Source: Stenotrophomonas maltophilia (GTDB lineage: Bacteria; Pseudomonadota; Gammaproteobacteria; Xanthomonadales; Xanthomonadaceae). Taken from it: 64,000 bases of DNA. Within the stretch, counting starts at the first letter, position 1. The number at the start of each line of letters is the position of its first letter. The notes below the pieces were generated by a model. It was not told where the DNA came from, searched no databases, and worked only from the letters and a program-made list of their open reading frames with translations. The stretch lies in NCBI RefSeq assembly GCF_039555535.1, contig NZ_CP154630.1, forward strand, positions 3,423,001 to 3,487,000, given 5' to 3'. Shown piece after piece: positions 44,262-51,844 of the stretch. The position numbers and the translations under genes were made by a program.

Positions 44262-44288
44262 GTGGCGGCGCGACCGGGAGAATCTTTA
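44262..44288 (-). promoter_or_regulatory. Sigma-28 (FliA)-like promoter of the chemotaxis receptor
   Basis: On the minus strand TAAAGATT, 11 bases, then GCCGCCAC. The flagellar sigma-28 consensus is TAAAGTTT-N11-GCCGATAA, so the -35 box is nearly exact with correct spacing, and the -10 shares its first four bases and one more. Transcription would start about 25 bases before the ATG. Confidence 0.45.
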
Positions 44289-44412
44289 AGAGCTTTTCCG
44301 CATATACCTTCGTGAATATCTTCAACTGCGAGGAAAATCGTGAAAAATGTATCTTAACCCGCATTCATATTCGAAACGATTATCTTTGATTTTCCACACC
44401 AGGAATCCTTTC

Positions 44413-44805
44413 ATGCCCCTTACCCTGCAGATTGAAGGCAGTGCGATCCACGACATCGGCAGCCTCCATGCCGAACTCAACCGCGTGTTCATGGCAAGCG
44501 AGGACTGGCAGCTCGGGCCGAACCTGGATGCGCTGGACGACCTGTTGCATGGCGGTTATGGCGCGTTGGCTGGCCACGATCAGGTCACCCTCGTCTGGCG
44601 CGACATCGCACATAGCCGCGCGGCTCTGGGCGTCGATGCCACCCGCCGCTGGCTGCAGGCAAAACTCGACGGGCCGGGTCACTTCAACGCGCAGGCCATC
44701 ACCCACCAGCTGCAGGCCCTGCAACGGGGCGATGGCCAGACCTACTTCGAGATCGTCATGGAGATATTCGCCAGCCACCGGCAGATCACGCTCATCCTGG
44801 CCTGA
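44413..44805 (+). CDS. Barstar-like protein (ribonuclease-inhibitor fold)
   Basis: 130 residues from ATG 44413 (MPLTLQIEGSAIHDIGSLHA). It has the barstar pattern: short beta strand, IHDIGSLHAELNRVFM, LGPNLDALDDLLHGGYG (the inhibitor helix with the D-D-L motif), VTLVWRDIAHSRAAL and EIVMEIFASHRQITLILA. Barstar binds the RNase barnase in its active site. No barnase-like gene is adjacent, so it may protect against a partner lost or imported from a competitor, or against a nuclease elsewhere. It is divergent from the receptor gene across an AT-rich promoter region. Confidence 0.82.
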   Translation: MPLTLQIEGSAIHDIGSLHAELNRVFMASEDWQLGPNLDALDDLLHGGYGALAGHDQVTLVWRDIAHSRAALGVDATRRWLQAKLDGPGHFNAQAITHQLQALQRGDGQTYFEIVMEIFASHRQITLILA

Positions 44806-44940
44806 TTGCGTGCCCCGCACGTACTTTGCTCATCATCGGCAGCGGCGTCCCCCAGCCCCAGCAGTTACCATGGACGGCCCTGTACCTGCTCCGCCGTCGC
44901 CGCCCTCCGGCGCGACCGGATGCCCTGATCCACGAGTGCC

Positions 44941-45021
44941 ATGTCCAAAGACAAGTCCGCCGAACACACCCCGCTGATGAAGCATCAGGGGCGTATGTAT
45001 TCCATCTATATGTTTTTTTGA
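44941..45021 (+). pseudogene. mutS: 5' fragment of mutS, interrupted by an integrated element
   Basis: ATG 44941 opens MSKDKSAEHTPLMK, which matches the start of MutS (the EHTPLM[KQ]Q segment is the family's first conserved stretch). After 14 codons the frame reads HQGRMYSIYMFF and stops at 45019-45021, in DNA unlike the chromosome. The crossover is within the palindrome CTGATGAAGCATCAG (44974-44988), near base 44983. The rest of mutS should lie beyond the right end of the element, outside the window. MutS recognises mismatched base pairs in methyl-directed repair, so the gene is probably inactive while the element is present. Confidence 0.72.
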
Positions 45022-45467
45022 GCCTTTTCCGAGAACTTATCCATTGAGGGCCACCATCGCTACACCACCACTACATAGCCCTTGAACCGTGGCCCGGCTT
45101 ATAGCCTTCATCCTGGAGTCATCCCCCGACCTCCTAAGGACATCAAATGGCGGTCGCTAGACGCGCTGGGGGGACTGAACCCTTTCAACACTGAGGAGCC
45201 GCATGGGCTGATCGACATCATGACAGCGGCGCCGCCGCGGTTGGGCCCCTGAGCCGCCTTGACTTTCAACATCGCCCGCCCCTCGCTCTTCATGGCCGAG
45301 AAGCGATGCACGCGCTTTTCCCAGTGACCGAACTTCCGATCTCTTTCGGTGCGACTCCAATGACCGAGACTACGGTGGCTTTGGTTAGAATCCGATCCGA
45401 TGGGCCGATTCTAGATAGAGCCCAGACGCTAAGAGAGAGACGGGTTAGGCAACATACAGGGGATAAC
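45022..45467. other. Non-coding junction region with a possible gene remnant
   Basis: No convincing gene lies in these 446 bases. On the plus strand one stop-free frame from about 45080 to its stop at 45250-45252 encodes IPRPPKDIKWRSLDALGGLN, which looks like protein but has no proper start. It may be the tail of a decayed gene near the integration end. The last 30 bases (GGGTTAGGCAACATACAGGG) lead into the next gene and may hold its promoter. Confidence 0.5.
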
Positions 45468-46172
45468 ATGGATTTCAGCGTTCCACGGAACCGGCCATTG
45501 GCCGAGCTTCTTTCTCAAGCCTGCAGTGAAGATCTGGACGTTCTGGCTGACTTGATCACCGACAACGGCAAGGGGCGGCTCGCGCTCAACTCTGGCATCA
45601 AGGCGCTCATCGTTAAGAGAAAGGCCGACGGGGCCCTTCAGTCGATTGCTGATGTCCTGGAAAAGGAGATCTGCGACTTCGGCGGCAACACCCTGATGAA
45701 CACCTACCGGTCCTACGGGGTTGAATACTCGGAGCTAGTTAAAGACGTTGCTAAAAAGCTGGGTAGCAAGATCCCAGAGGGCGCCGACGTCTATGCTCTC
45801 GAAGAGTTGGCCCTTGCGGGAGCCATCGGGAAATACTCGCCCGACGATGCAACTCCAGAGGGCGCTCGCGAGACCACGCCGAACTCGGTCATCGACGAGG
45901 TGGTGCAACAGCTAGTCCAGAACGCAGGGAGGGCAACAGGCTTGGCCTCCGCTGGTGGAGTAGCAGGCTTTGCATCCGCTTTGGGCGCTCGTGCGGCATC
46001 GCTTGTCGCAGGCCCTGTCGCTGTTGGGGCCGCGGGATACTCGCTCTACGAAGCGACAGGCCCAGCATTCCGCATTACAGTGCCAGCTGTTCTCCAGATC
46101 GCCAAAATTCGTCGCAAGCGCATTGACGCCGATTTCCAACACTATTCCGAGAGGCTGAAAGCATGTCTGTGA
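45468..46172 (+). CDS. YaaW/DUF3944-like protein with C-terminal membrane segment
   Basis: 234 residues from ATG 45468, with AGGGG upstream. The N-terminus MDFSVPRNRPLAELLSQACS and FGGNTLMNTYRSYGVEYSEL match the DUF3944 plus YaaW (ubiquinol-cytochrome-c chaperone-like) pattern. The C-terminal part has Gly/Ala-rich hydrophobic stretches (ASAGGVAGFASALGARAASL, GPVAVGAAGYSLYEATG), likely membrane-inserting. It overlaps the next gene by 10 bases. The function of the family is not settled. The accessory location and a second membrane-associated protein suggest a defence or colicin-like role, which is inference. Confidence 0.65.
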   Translation: MDFSVPRNRPLAELLSQACSEDLDVLADLITDNGKGRLALNSGIKALIVKRKADGALQSIADVLEKEICDFGGNTLMNTYRSYGVEYSELVKDVAKKLGSKIPEGADVYALEELALAGAIGKYSPDDATPEGARETTPNSVIDEVVQQLVQNAGRATGLASAGGVAGFASALGARAASLVAGPVAVGAAGYSLYEATGPAFRITVPAVLQIAKIRRKRIDADFQHYSERLKACL

Positions 46173-47134
46173 CCAATGCGGAGCTGGCGCGTGGTCTGCC
46201 CAAGCTCCAAGATATCCTTGCGCGTATCGCCTCTAAGGAGCTGAACGTTTTTGGTGGCGTGGTGCGATACGCCGCGGGAACTGGCAAGGGGGGCCAGATC
46301 GCCGCGCACCTTGTATTCCCGAGCGACCCGCAGCAGGCCCAGCAGAGCATTTCCCAGCTGCAGGCCGCCATGCAACAAAGCATGGGCAACCTTCAGGGCG
46401 GCATTGATGTCCTCCAACAGAGCATGGGCTCACTTCAGGCCCTGCAGATGGCAAACCTCGCCATGGCTGGCTTGAACCTGGCGGTCACAACCGCAGGCTT
46501 CGTCATTGTTTGTAGAAAGCTCAACAAGATCAGTGGCCAAATCGAGTCCCAGTCCGCTGGCATAGCCCAGACATTTCAGCTGGTGAGCGAGGCCCACGAG
46601 CGTAGCTTGCTGATGGATGAGGCGAGGTTCCGCGGCCTGGTCCTGGCTTGCCAACAGCACTTTGAGGAAGGCGACACGGAGCTCCTCAAGCACAAGATCC
46701 AAGATTTCCACGAGCAATACCAGTTCACCAAGCTGGTGTTGCAGCGCCACGCAGTTAAGGCAGCAAGCAACAACGAAGCTCGCTTGATTGATATCCAGGT
46801 TCTCCAAGACCGCCTAGTGAACCTTGGCCTGTTCCTCTCCCATATCCAGACCAAGGTGGGAGCCCGCGAGCGCGGGCAAGAAACCCTTCGGAACCTTGCG
46901 CAGGATCTGGAGGAACTCAACGGGAGCCGCGTGCAGGCCTTGACCTCGGATCGCCAGTTCGCTTTCAGCATCACCGAAGATCAGCTGAGCAAGGTGACTT
47001 CTTTCATCCAACAGGGGCAGCAAGCCATCCCTGCCCTTACCTACCAGGCCGACCTTCTCGCCCTCGAACACTTCGATGTCGACGCTGTGAACGAAGCGGC
47101 GACGACAGGAGAGATCGTGGTGATTGCGGCGTAG
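46163..47134 (+). CDS. Coiled-coil membrane-associated protein, partner of the YaaW-like protein
   Basis: 323 residues. I do not recognise the family. The N-terminal part (1-70) is globular (LPKLQDILARIASKELNVFGG). A Gln-rich coiled coil follows (QQAQQSISQLQAAMQQSMGN, and QQSMGSLQALQMANL), then a short hydrophobic helix LAMAGLNLAVTTAGFVIVC, and the remaining 180 residues are mostly helical with several coiled segments. It overlaps the preceding gene, so they form an operon and probably a complex. Two stacked hairpins follow it. Confidence 0.7.
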   Translation: MSVTNAELARGLPKLQDILARIASKELNVFGGVVRYAAGTGKGGQIAAHLVFPSDPQQAQQSISQLQAAMQQSMGNLQGGIDVLQQSMGSLQALQMANLAMAGLNLAVTTAGFVIVCRKLNKISGQIESQSAGIAQTFQLVSEAHERSLLMDEARFRGLVLACQQHFEEGDTELLKHKIQDFHEQYQFTKLVLQRHAVKAASNNEARLIDIQVLQDRLVNLGLFLSHIQTKVGARERGQETLRNLAQDLEELNGSRVQALTSDRQFAFSITEDQLSKVTSFIQQGQQAIPALTYQADLLALEHFDVDAVNEAATTGEIVVIAA

Positions 47135-47174
47135 TCACCTGGATTGACTTTTATTTGATGCGTGCTATTAACTA

Positions 47175-47250
47175 AATGAGGCATGCTTTCTTACCTCCCC
47201 ATGCCTCATTAAGCCCCCGCCCCCGGATGACTCGGGGGCTTTTTATTTTT
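47175..47250 (+). terminator. Two stacked hairpins ending the cargo operon
   Basis: AATGAGGCATG (47175-47185) pairs perfectly with CATGCCTCATT (47200-47210). A second hairpin, AGCCCCCG with CGGGGGCT, runs from 47212 to about 47240 and is followed by TTTTATTTTTTT. The second is a textbook Rho-independent terminator; the first may be a binding site or a second barrier. Confidence 0.85.
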
Positions 47251-47318
47251 TTCGCCTTGCGCTTTCCATACAATCCACTATCCCTGAAAGCATCCAACGA
47301 TCTTTCTGGGAGGAAAGC

Positions 47319-48080
47319 ATGCAGTCCCGATTTACCATCACCGCCATCCTGGCTTGCCTGGCCTTGGCCGGGTGTTCGACCGTTCAACCCAAACCCAAAC
47401 CCAAGCCCAGCACCCCTTGGATCTACCAAACCCCTAAGCCGCACGGCGCCATTTACCGGTTCTTCCATCCGAAAAGTGAAAGGATGTGGAAAGGGGTTTC
47501 CCCAGCGCTGCGGGAAAAGGTTGAAGCCGTCCAAGCTCAACTCGCAGCAGAGGGCTACGACGTCCGCCCGGTCGAGGGCTACCGTTCGCCAGAGCGGCAA
47601 GCTGCGCTACTCGCTTCAGCTTCTAATGTCACGACGGTTGGTGCCTACAGTAGTTGCCACAACTTCGGCCTCGCATTGGATGCCGCCGTTTTCGTCAATG
47701 GCGAGCCGAGCTGGAACCTGGACGATGCCTATGTAATGGCCGGCTATCAACGCTTTGGCGAGCTGGCGGAGATCGTGGGGCTGAACTGGGGCGGCCGGTG
47801 GACCAACCCGAAAGACTATCCCCACGTCGAACTGAAAGCCGAGTGCGGCCAGGCCAAGTGGGCCTACCGGCAGGGACGCAAGCCGGGCGCGTTTCCTCCA
47901 GTGACCGGGACACCCTCTTCTGAAGTGCTGGCCCGGGCGCTGGCTCCGGCCTGGTGTCCTGCTGGCATGGAAACGGAGTGTCTGGCGTGGGGCAATGAAA
48001 ACCGGATGGCCTGGAACTGGACGCTCCCGCGTCGGGTTTGTTTTGCGACCTTTCCTAACACATTGAAAAAGATCGGATGA
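47319..48080 (+). CDS. M15-family peptidoglycan peptidase lipoprotein
   Basis: 253 residues from ATG 47319 with GGAGG upstream. It has a lipoprotein signal, MQSRFTITAILACLALAGC (lipidated C19), then a Pro/Lys spacer (KPKPKPKPS). The catalytic domain has EGYRSPERQAALLAS, the zinc motif SCHNFGLALD (SxHxxGxAxD) and YPHVEL with the third ligand. This is the D-Ala-D-Ala carboxypeptidase/L-Ala-D-Glu endopeptidase fold. The C-terminal 60 residues, with several Cys, are not recognised. On a conjugative element such an enzyme may open the wall for the transfer channel. Confidence 0.85.
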   Translation: MQSRFTITAILACLALAGCSTVQPKPKPKPSTPWIYQTPKPHGAIYRFFHPKSERMWKGVSPALREKVEAVQAQLAAEGYDVRPVEGYRSPERQAALLASASNVTTVGAYSSCHNFGLALDAAVFVNGEPSWNLDDAYVMAGYQRFGELAEIVGLNWGGRWTNPKDYPHVELKAECGQAKWAYRQGRKPGAFPPVTGTPSSEVLARALAPAWCPAGMETECLAWGNENRMAWNWTLPRRVCFATFPNTLKKIG

Positions 48081-48107
48081 TCGCCTTGCGGAAATGAAAT
48101 CGCCTGC

Positions 48108-48130
48108 TATGGATGAAGTATCAATCCATA
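48108..48130 (+). promoter_or_regulatory. Palindrome before the trimeric autotransporter gene
   Basis: TATGGAT (48108-48114) and ATCCATA (48124-48130) are perfect 7-bp arms with a 9-base spacer, 15 bases before the gene start. A similar ATGG...CCAT palindrome precedes the GIY-YIG gene at 49936. It may be a common operator of this element. Confidence 0.45.
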
Positions 48131-48144
48131 CTCGGAGGGTTTTC

Positions 48145-49836
48145 ATGGCTTCGCTTCGCATTTCGATTTTGACGGCTTTGATGGGGGCCGCGTTGTTTTC
48201 CTCACCATCGTTTGCTCAAACCGCCACGGGGACCGGGGCCACGGCTTCGGACCCCAACTCGACGGCGACCGGGGAATACGCCCAAGCCTTAGCCCCGAAT
48301 GCCACTGCAACGGGGGCCTATGCCAATGCCTCCGGGAACGGGGCCGTCGCCACCGGTGTTCAAGCCAACGCCTCCGCAGACAACGCAGTGGCGTCGGGCA
48401 CGAATGCCCAAGCGTCCGGCGCGAACTCCATTGCGATGGGCCAAGCCGCGAATGCCACGGCGGTGAACGCCGTTGCGGTAGGCACGCTGAGCTACGCCGG
48501 GGGCGAAGCGGCCATGGCCCTAGGAGCGCAATCCGCGGCTACCGGCGTCCATTCCTTGGCGGCTGGTGTCCAGTCACAAGCCAGCGGGGACCTCTCGTTG
48601 TCGCTGGGCTACTTCAGCCGGTCGCGAGGCAACTCGTCGTTGGCTCAGGGCACCTTGGCAGAAGCCAACGCGGATCATGCAGTCGCCATTGGCTCCTCCA
48701 CGGTCGCCGACGCGCGCCAGTCTGTCGCACTGGGCGCCGGGGCAGAAGCACGAGCGCAAGATTGCGTCGCCCTGGGCTCCCATAGCCGATGCTGGGCCAG
48801 CGACGAAGTCAGCGTGGGATCCACTTCTGAGGACGGAGGCCAGAGCACCCGCCGAATCACCAACGTCCGCGCCGGCACCTCGGACACCGACGTCGCAAAC
48901 CTTGGACAGGTCCGTCAGGCGGCCCAAGCGCTGGGCGGCGGTGCCACGTTCGTCAACGGCAACTTTGTCGCGCCCATCTTTCAGTTCCGTAGTGGAGCCA
49001 CCTACAACACTGTCGAGGCCGCTATGGATGATCTTGATGGTCGCTTGACTGTCCAAGAGCAGAATCCAGGCGGTGGCTCGGGCACGCCAGGCCCGCGTGG
49101 CGCAGATGGGTTGAGCGCTTACGAGGTGGCGTTGGCCAACGGCTTCCAAGGCAATGAACAGGCTTGGCTGGCAAGCCTAAAAGGGGAGCCAGGGGTTCAA
49201 GGGCCTGCCGGCACCGATGGGATGGATGGAACCGCCGGGACCGGCGCGGGCTCGACTGTAAAGGCGGGCAAGAACATCGAAGTCACCGAGAGCGCGGATG
49301 GCACCCAAACCGTGGCGGTCAGCGACAACGTTCAACTGTCTGACGCGGGCTCGGTCCAGGTCGGCCAGACCACGGTCAACGCCCACGGCGTGACGGTTCA
49401 GGGCGGCGCTTCGGTGACCACTTCGGGCGTCAACGCGGGCAATCAGCGCGTGACCAGCGTGGCTCCGGGGCGCATCGAACGCGGGTCCACGGATGCTGTG
49501 AACGGTGGGCAGGTCTACGAAATGCAGCAGGTGTGGGATGACCGCTGGGTCGATACGGACCGCCGCCTGCGGCACCAGGATCGCCGCATCAACGGCTTGG
49601 GCGCGCAACTCGGCGCGATGAGCCAGATGGCCACCGCTGCGGCGCAGAACGGGGGCACGGCCGTTGGCCTGGTGAACCTGAACGTGGGCGTGGGATTCTC
49701 GGGAGGCAGTGCTGCAATGGCCGTGGGCTGGGGTGCTCGGGTGTCTGAAAAGGTCAGCGTCTCGGCGGGCCTGTCCTTCGGCTCTGGCAACAAGCCGGTG
49801 GCCGGGCTTGGGATCAGCATCAACCTGGGGCGTTGA
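48145..49836 (+). CDS. YadA-like trimeric autotransporter adhesin
   Basis: 563 residues from ATG 48145, with GGAGG six bases upstream. A signal peptide (RISILTALMGAALFSSPSFA) is followed by a head of repeated 14-residue left-handed beta-roll units (about 25-225), for example NATATGAYANASGNGAVATG and NSIAMGQAANATAVNAVAVG, with many Ala, Ser, Gly and Asn. A neck motif (GTSDTDVANLGQV) comes next, then a collagen-like tract with GTPGPRGADGLSAYEVALAN and QAWLASLKGEPGVQGPAG, a coiled stalk, and the YadA anchor ending SAGLSFGSGNKPVAGLGISI. It binds surfaces or other cells. A second cell-contact factor on a conjugative element. Confidence 0.92.
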   Translation: MASLRISILTALMGAALFSSPSFAQTATGTGATASDPNSTATGEYAQALAPNATATGAYANASGNGAVATGVQANASADNAVASGTNAQASGANSIAMGQAANATAVNAVAVGTLSYAGGEAAMALGAQSAATGVHSLAAGVQSQASGDLSLSLGYFSRSRGNSSLAQGTLAEANADHAVAIGSSTVADARQSVALGAGAEARAQDCVALGSHSRCWASDEVSVGSTSEDGGQSTRRITNVRAGTSDTDVANLGQVRQAAQALGGGATFVNGNFVAPIFQFRSGATYNTVEAAMDDLDGRLTVQEQNPGGGSGTPGPRGADGLSAYEVALANGFQGNEQAWLASLKGEPGVQGPAGTDGMDGTAGTGAGSTVKAGKNIEVTESADGTQTVAVSDNVQLSDAGSVQVGQTTVNAHGVTVQGGASVTTSGVNAGNQRVTSVAPGRIERGSTDAVNGGQVYEMQQVWDDRWVDTDRRLRHQDRRINGLGAQLGAMSQMATAAAQNGGTAVGLVNLNVGVGFSGGSAAMAVGWGARVSEKVSVSAGLSFGSGNKPVAGLGISINLGR

Positions 49837-49877
49837 TAACGATTGCGTGGGTGGAAAAAGGAGGTGATCGATCTCGG

Positions 49878-49899
49878 CAAGGGCCCTTCGGGGCCCTTG
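49878..49899 (+). terminator. Terminator after the adhesin gene
   Basis: CAAGGGCCC, loop CTTCG-type tetraloop region, GGGCCCTTG then TTCGTT. The same hairpin core (GGGCCCTTCGGGGCCC) is reused at 59361-59383. Confidence 0.75.
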
Positions 49900-49935
49900 T
49901 TCGTTGGGCCTCTTGACGAAACCCGCCTTTCTTTT

Positions 49936-49957
49936 ATGGGTATGTAGATATACCCAT
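49936..49957 (+). promoter_or_regulatory. Palindrome before the GIY-YIG gene
   Basis: ATGGGTAT (49936-49943) and ATACCCAT (49950-49957) are perfect 8-bp arms with a 6-base spacer, 13 bases before the TTG start. It overlaps where a promoter -10 or an operator would be. Confidence 0.5.
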
Positions 49958-49970
49958 TTACGGAGGGCCC

Positions 49971-50450
49971 TTGAACTGGAAACGCAATCAGAAATACCTG
50001 CCTCGCTCACGCCATCTCTACGGGTTGTTCTTTGACAACGGGTGCTGCTACGTGGGGCAGACCGTCGATTTAAAGCAACGCGAGCAGCAGCACCGCAGTG
50101 CTCGTGGGGGCTGGCAGGGGCGCCGATTCTCGTTCGTGCCGCTGTCGAGCATGACGGGCACCCAGGCCAATGCGGAGGCTCACGAATACGCGTGGCGCTA
50201 CAAGGCCTTTCAGCATGGCTGGCGAATCTATAGCAAGCCGCCGGGCCTCATCATCCGCAATCCGCGTCGCCGCACCACGGGGCACATGAAGTCATTGGCT
50301 GCGGGCTATACGTGGCCTGGTGCTGCGCCAACGCCGGCTGGGGGTGGGAGCATGGGGAGCAGCGGGATTGGGTGGACGGTGTTCAAGTGGTGTTTCGTCT
50401 ACCCCGGTGTCCTGCTGCTGGTGCTGCTGGCCTTTGGGATTGGTCGGTGA
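49971..50450 (+). CDS. GIY-YIG-fold protein with C-terminal membrane helix
   Basis: 159 residues from TTG 49971, chosen for the perfect GGAGG five bases upstream. The N-terminal half has RHLYGLFFDNGCCYVGQTVDLKQREQQHRS (GIY-YIG core: Y-x-x-YVGQT) and EAHEYAWRYKAFQHGWRI. The C-terminal end is one helix (FVYPGVLLLVLLAFGIG), so the domain is likely tethered to the inner membrane, unusual for a nuclease. The catalytic Arg follows (QREQQH); the Glu is not clear. Its role is unknown. Confidence 0.75.
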   Translation: MNWKRNQKYLPRSRHLYGLFFDNGCCYVGQTVDLKQREQQHRSARGGWQGRRFSFVPLSSMTGTQANAEAHEYAWRYKAFQHGWRIYSKPPGLIIRNPRRRTTGHMKSLAAGYTWPGAAPTPAGGGSMGSSGIGWTVFKWCFVYPGVLLLVLLAFGIGR

Positions 50451-50565
50451 AGCGAGGGCTCAAATAGGAATCGCTCGTATCGCCTACAAACTGCCTAAAG
50501 AAATCTGTTGCGCGCCTACGGAACGTGTCCTAAATATGTTGCCCTCACAAACAACAGGGGCTTCA

Positions 50566-51672
50566 ATGACACTGCAACACGGATGGCAGGCTTGCCGAAA
50601 CTGCCACGCTTCCAACAGCGATTTGCGCGTTGAGGGGCCATGGCATCTACGCGCCAATCCAGGCTACTGGGGCACCAGCGAGCCCACGGTTCTTGTGCTG
50701 GGATTCTCCAAGGGCGCCACTCAGATTTCCGCCTCTCAGTCAGGTAACTTCGACGGGGTTGCCTTCGCCGGCATGCGCCCTCGCCTACGCCAGGTTCTGG
50801 ATGCGCTGGGCATCGACCTGGGAACGGAGACAGTCGATCAAGCCCTCTCGGCGTCAAGCCGTTGGCTGGGTGCCGCGTCGCTGATTCGCTGCGGCCTCTC
50901 GCTGGACATCGACGGCAAGCTGACCACCAGCGGCACCATCATGCCCAAGGCGGCTTCGGCGACGTTCACCCGGCAGGTCACGCGCTCCTGTGTGGAGCAG
51001 CACTTGAGCCCGCTGCCTGCCAGCGTCGAAAAGGTGGTGATGCTGGGAACCACGGATGCCTACATCAAAGGGGTCAAGGCCCTGATGGCAGACCGGTTCT
51101 CCGACTACCGGAACATCAACGAGGTGGCATTCACTGCGCAGGGCCGGACCTGGGTCTTCGCTGCGCACCCGAGCCCCGCCAACGGTGAGTTCAAGCACTG
51201 GCTGGGCGGGGACATGGGATCCGCGTCAGGGCGAAAGCTGCAGCTGGCTCTTAAGGCCCTTGGCTCAGCCCCTGTGGTGCCATCTGCAATCGCACCGACC
51301 GTTGCCGTTACAAAGCCCCCACGCCCCACTGCATCAAGCACTCCAACCCAGGCCCCAGTCGCCAAGGACAGCATTCCGATGACCAGCACCACCAATGACC
51401 GCTTTGCCCAGACCTTCCACCTGGTCCGCGGAGATGGGAAGAAGGTCGTTCCTGTCATGATGAAGAACAAAGACACGGGACGCGTGGCTTTCCGCCTGGC
51501 AAAGCAAGGGAATACAAAGGATGGAACGGTTGAAGTCACTGACGAGGCAGACCTCCTTCGCAAGTGCGAAAGCGGCCTCTACCAAGTCAGGGCGCAACCT
51601 TTGGACAAGTCGTCACCTGCCAACTTTATCCGCCCGCTTCATAACCACCGAATCGTGAAGAACCGAGCTTGA
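50566..51672 (+). CDS. Uracil-DNA-glycosylase-superfamily-like protein
   Basis: 368 residues from ATG 50566, six bases after AGGGG. The first 240 residues have an UDG-like outline: ACRNCHASNSDLRVEG, VLVLGFSKGATQ (strand and first loop), MLGTTDAYIKG and FAAHPSPANGEFKHWLGG, where HPSP matches UDG motif B. The usual motif A water-activating residue is not clear. A Pro/Thr-rich linker (about 245-290) then leads to a C-terminal domain of about 75 residues (FHLVRGDGKKVVPVMMKNKD). Activity is uncertain. The N-terminal CxxC may be a metal site. Confidence 0.45.
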   Translation: MTLQHGWQACRNCHASNSDLRVEGPWHLRANPGYWGTSEPTVLVLGFSKGATQISASQSGNFDGVAFAGMRPRLRQVLDALGIDLGTETVDQALSASSRWLGAASLIRCGLSLDIDGKLTTSGTIMPKAASATFTRQVTRSCVEQHLSPLPASVEKVVMLGTTDAYIKGVKALMADRFSDYRNINEVAFTAQGRTWVFAAHPSPANGEFKHWLGGDMGSASGRKLQLALKALGSAPVVPSAIAPTVAVTKPPRPTASSTPTQAPVAKDSIPMTSTTNDRFAQTFHLVRGDGKKVVPVMMKNKDTGRVAFRLAKQGNTKDGTVEVTDEADLLRKCESGLYQVRAQPLDKSSPANFIRPLHNHRIVKNRA

Positions 51673-51844
51673 TACGGGAGCAGGGGCCCGGCGGAAGCCG
51701 ACGCCCACCCGCCTTTCCTCTTTCAGACTGCGGCGGCGAGTAGCCGCCGGCTCTTGAAAAGAACGCGGCCAGAGGGCCGCGCCTGAAAAGCGTCTTGAGA
51801 GGGAAAAGCCATGGGCTGCGGCTTCCGCCGCAACCCTGCGTTAC

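Noticed and set aside
44826..45047. Frame MLIIGSGVPQPQQLPW across the junction
   Set aside because: No ribosome site and low-complexity content; it crosses the mutS start in another frame.
45108..45311. Minus-strand frame of 67 codons near the junction
   Set aside because: No ribosome site or recognisable fold; probably chance.
51673..51844. Possible short gene between the UDG-like and relaxase genes
   Set aside because: Only hairpins (for example GCGGCCAGAGGGCCGC) and no start with a ribosome site. It reads as a terminator region for convergent genes.
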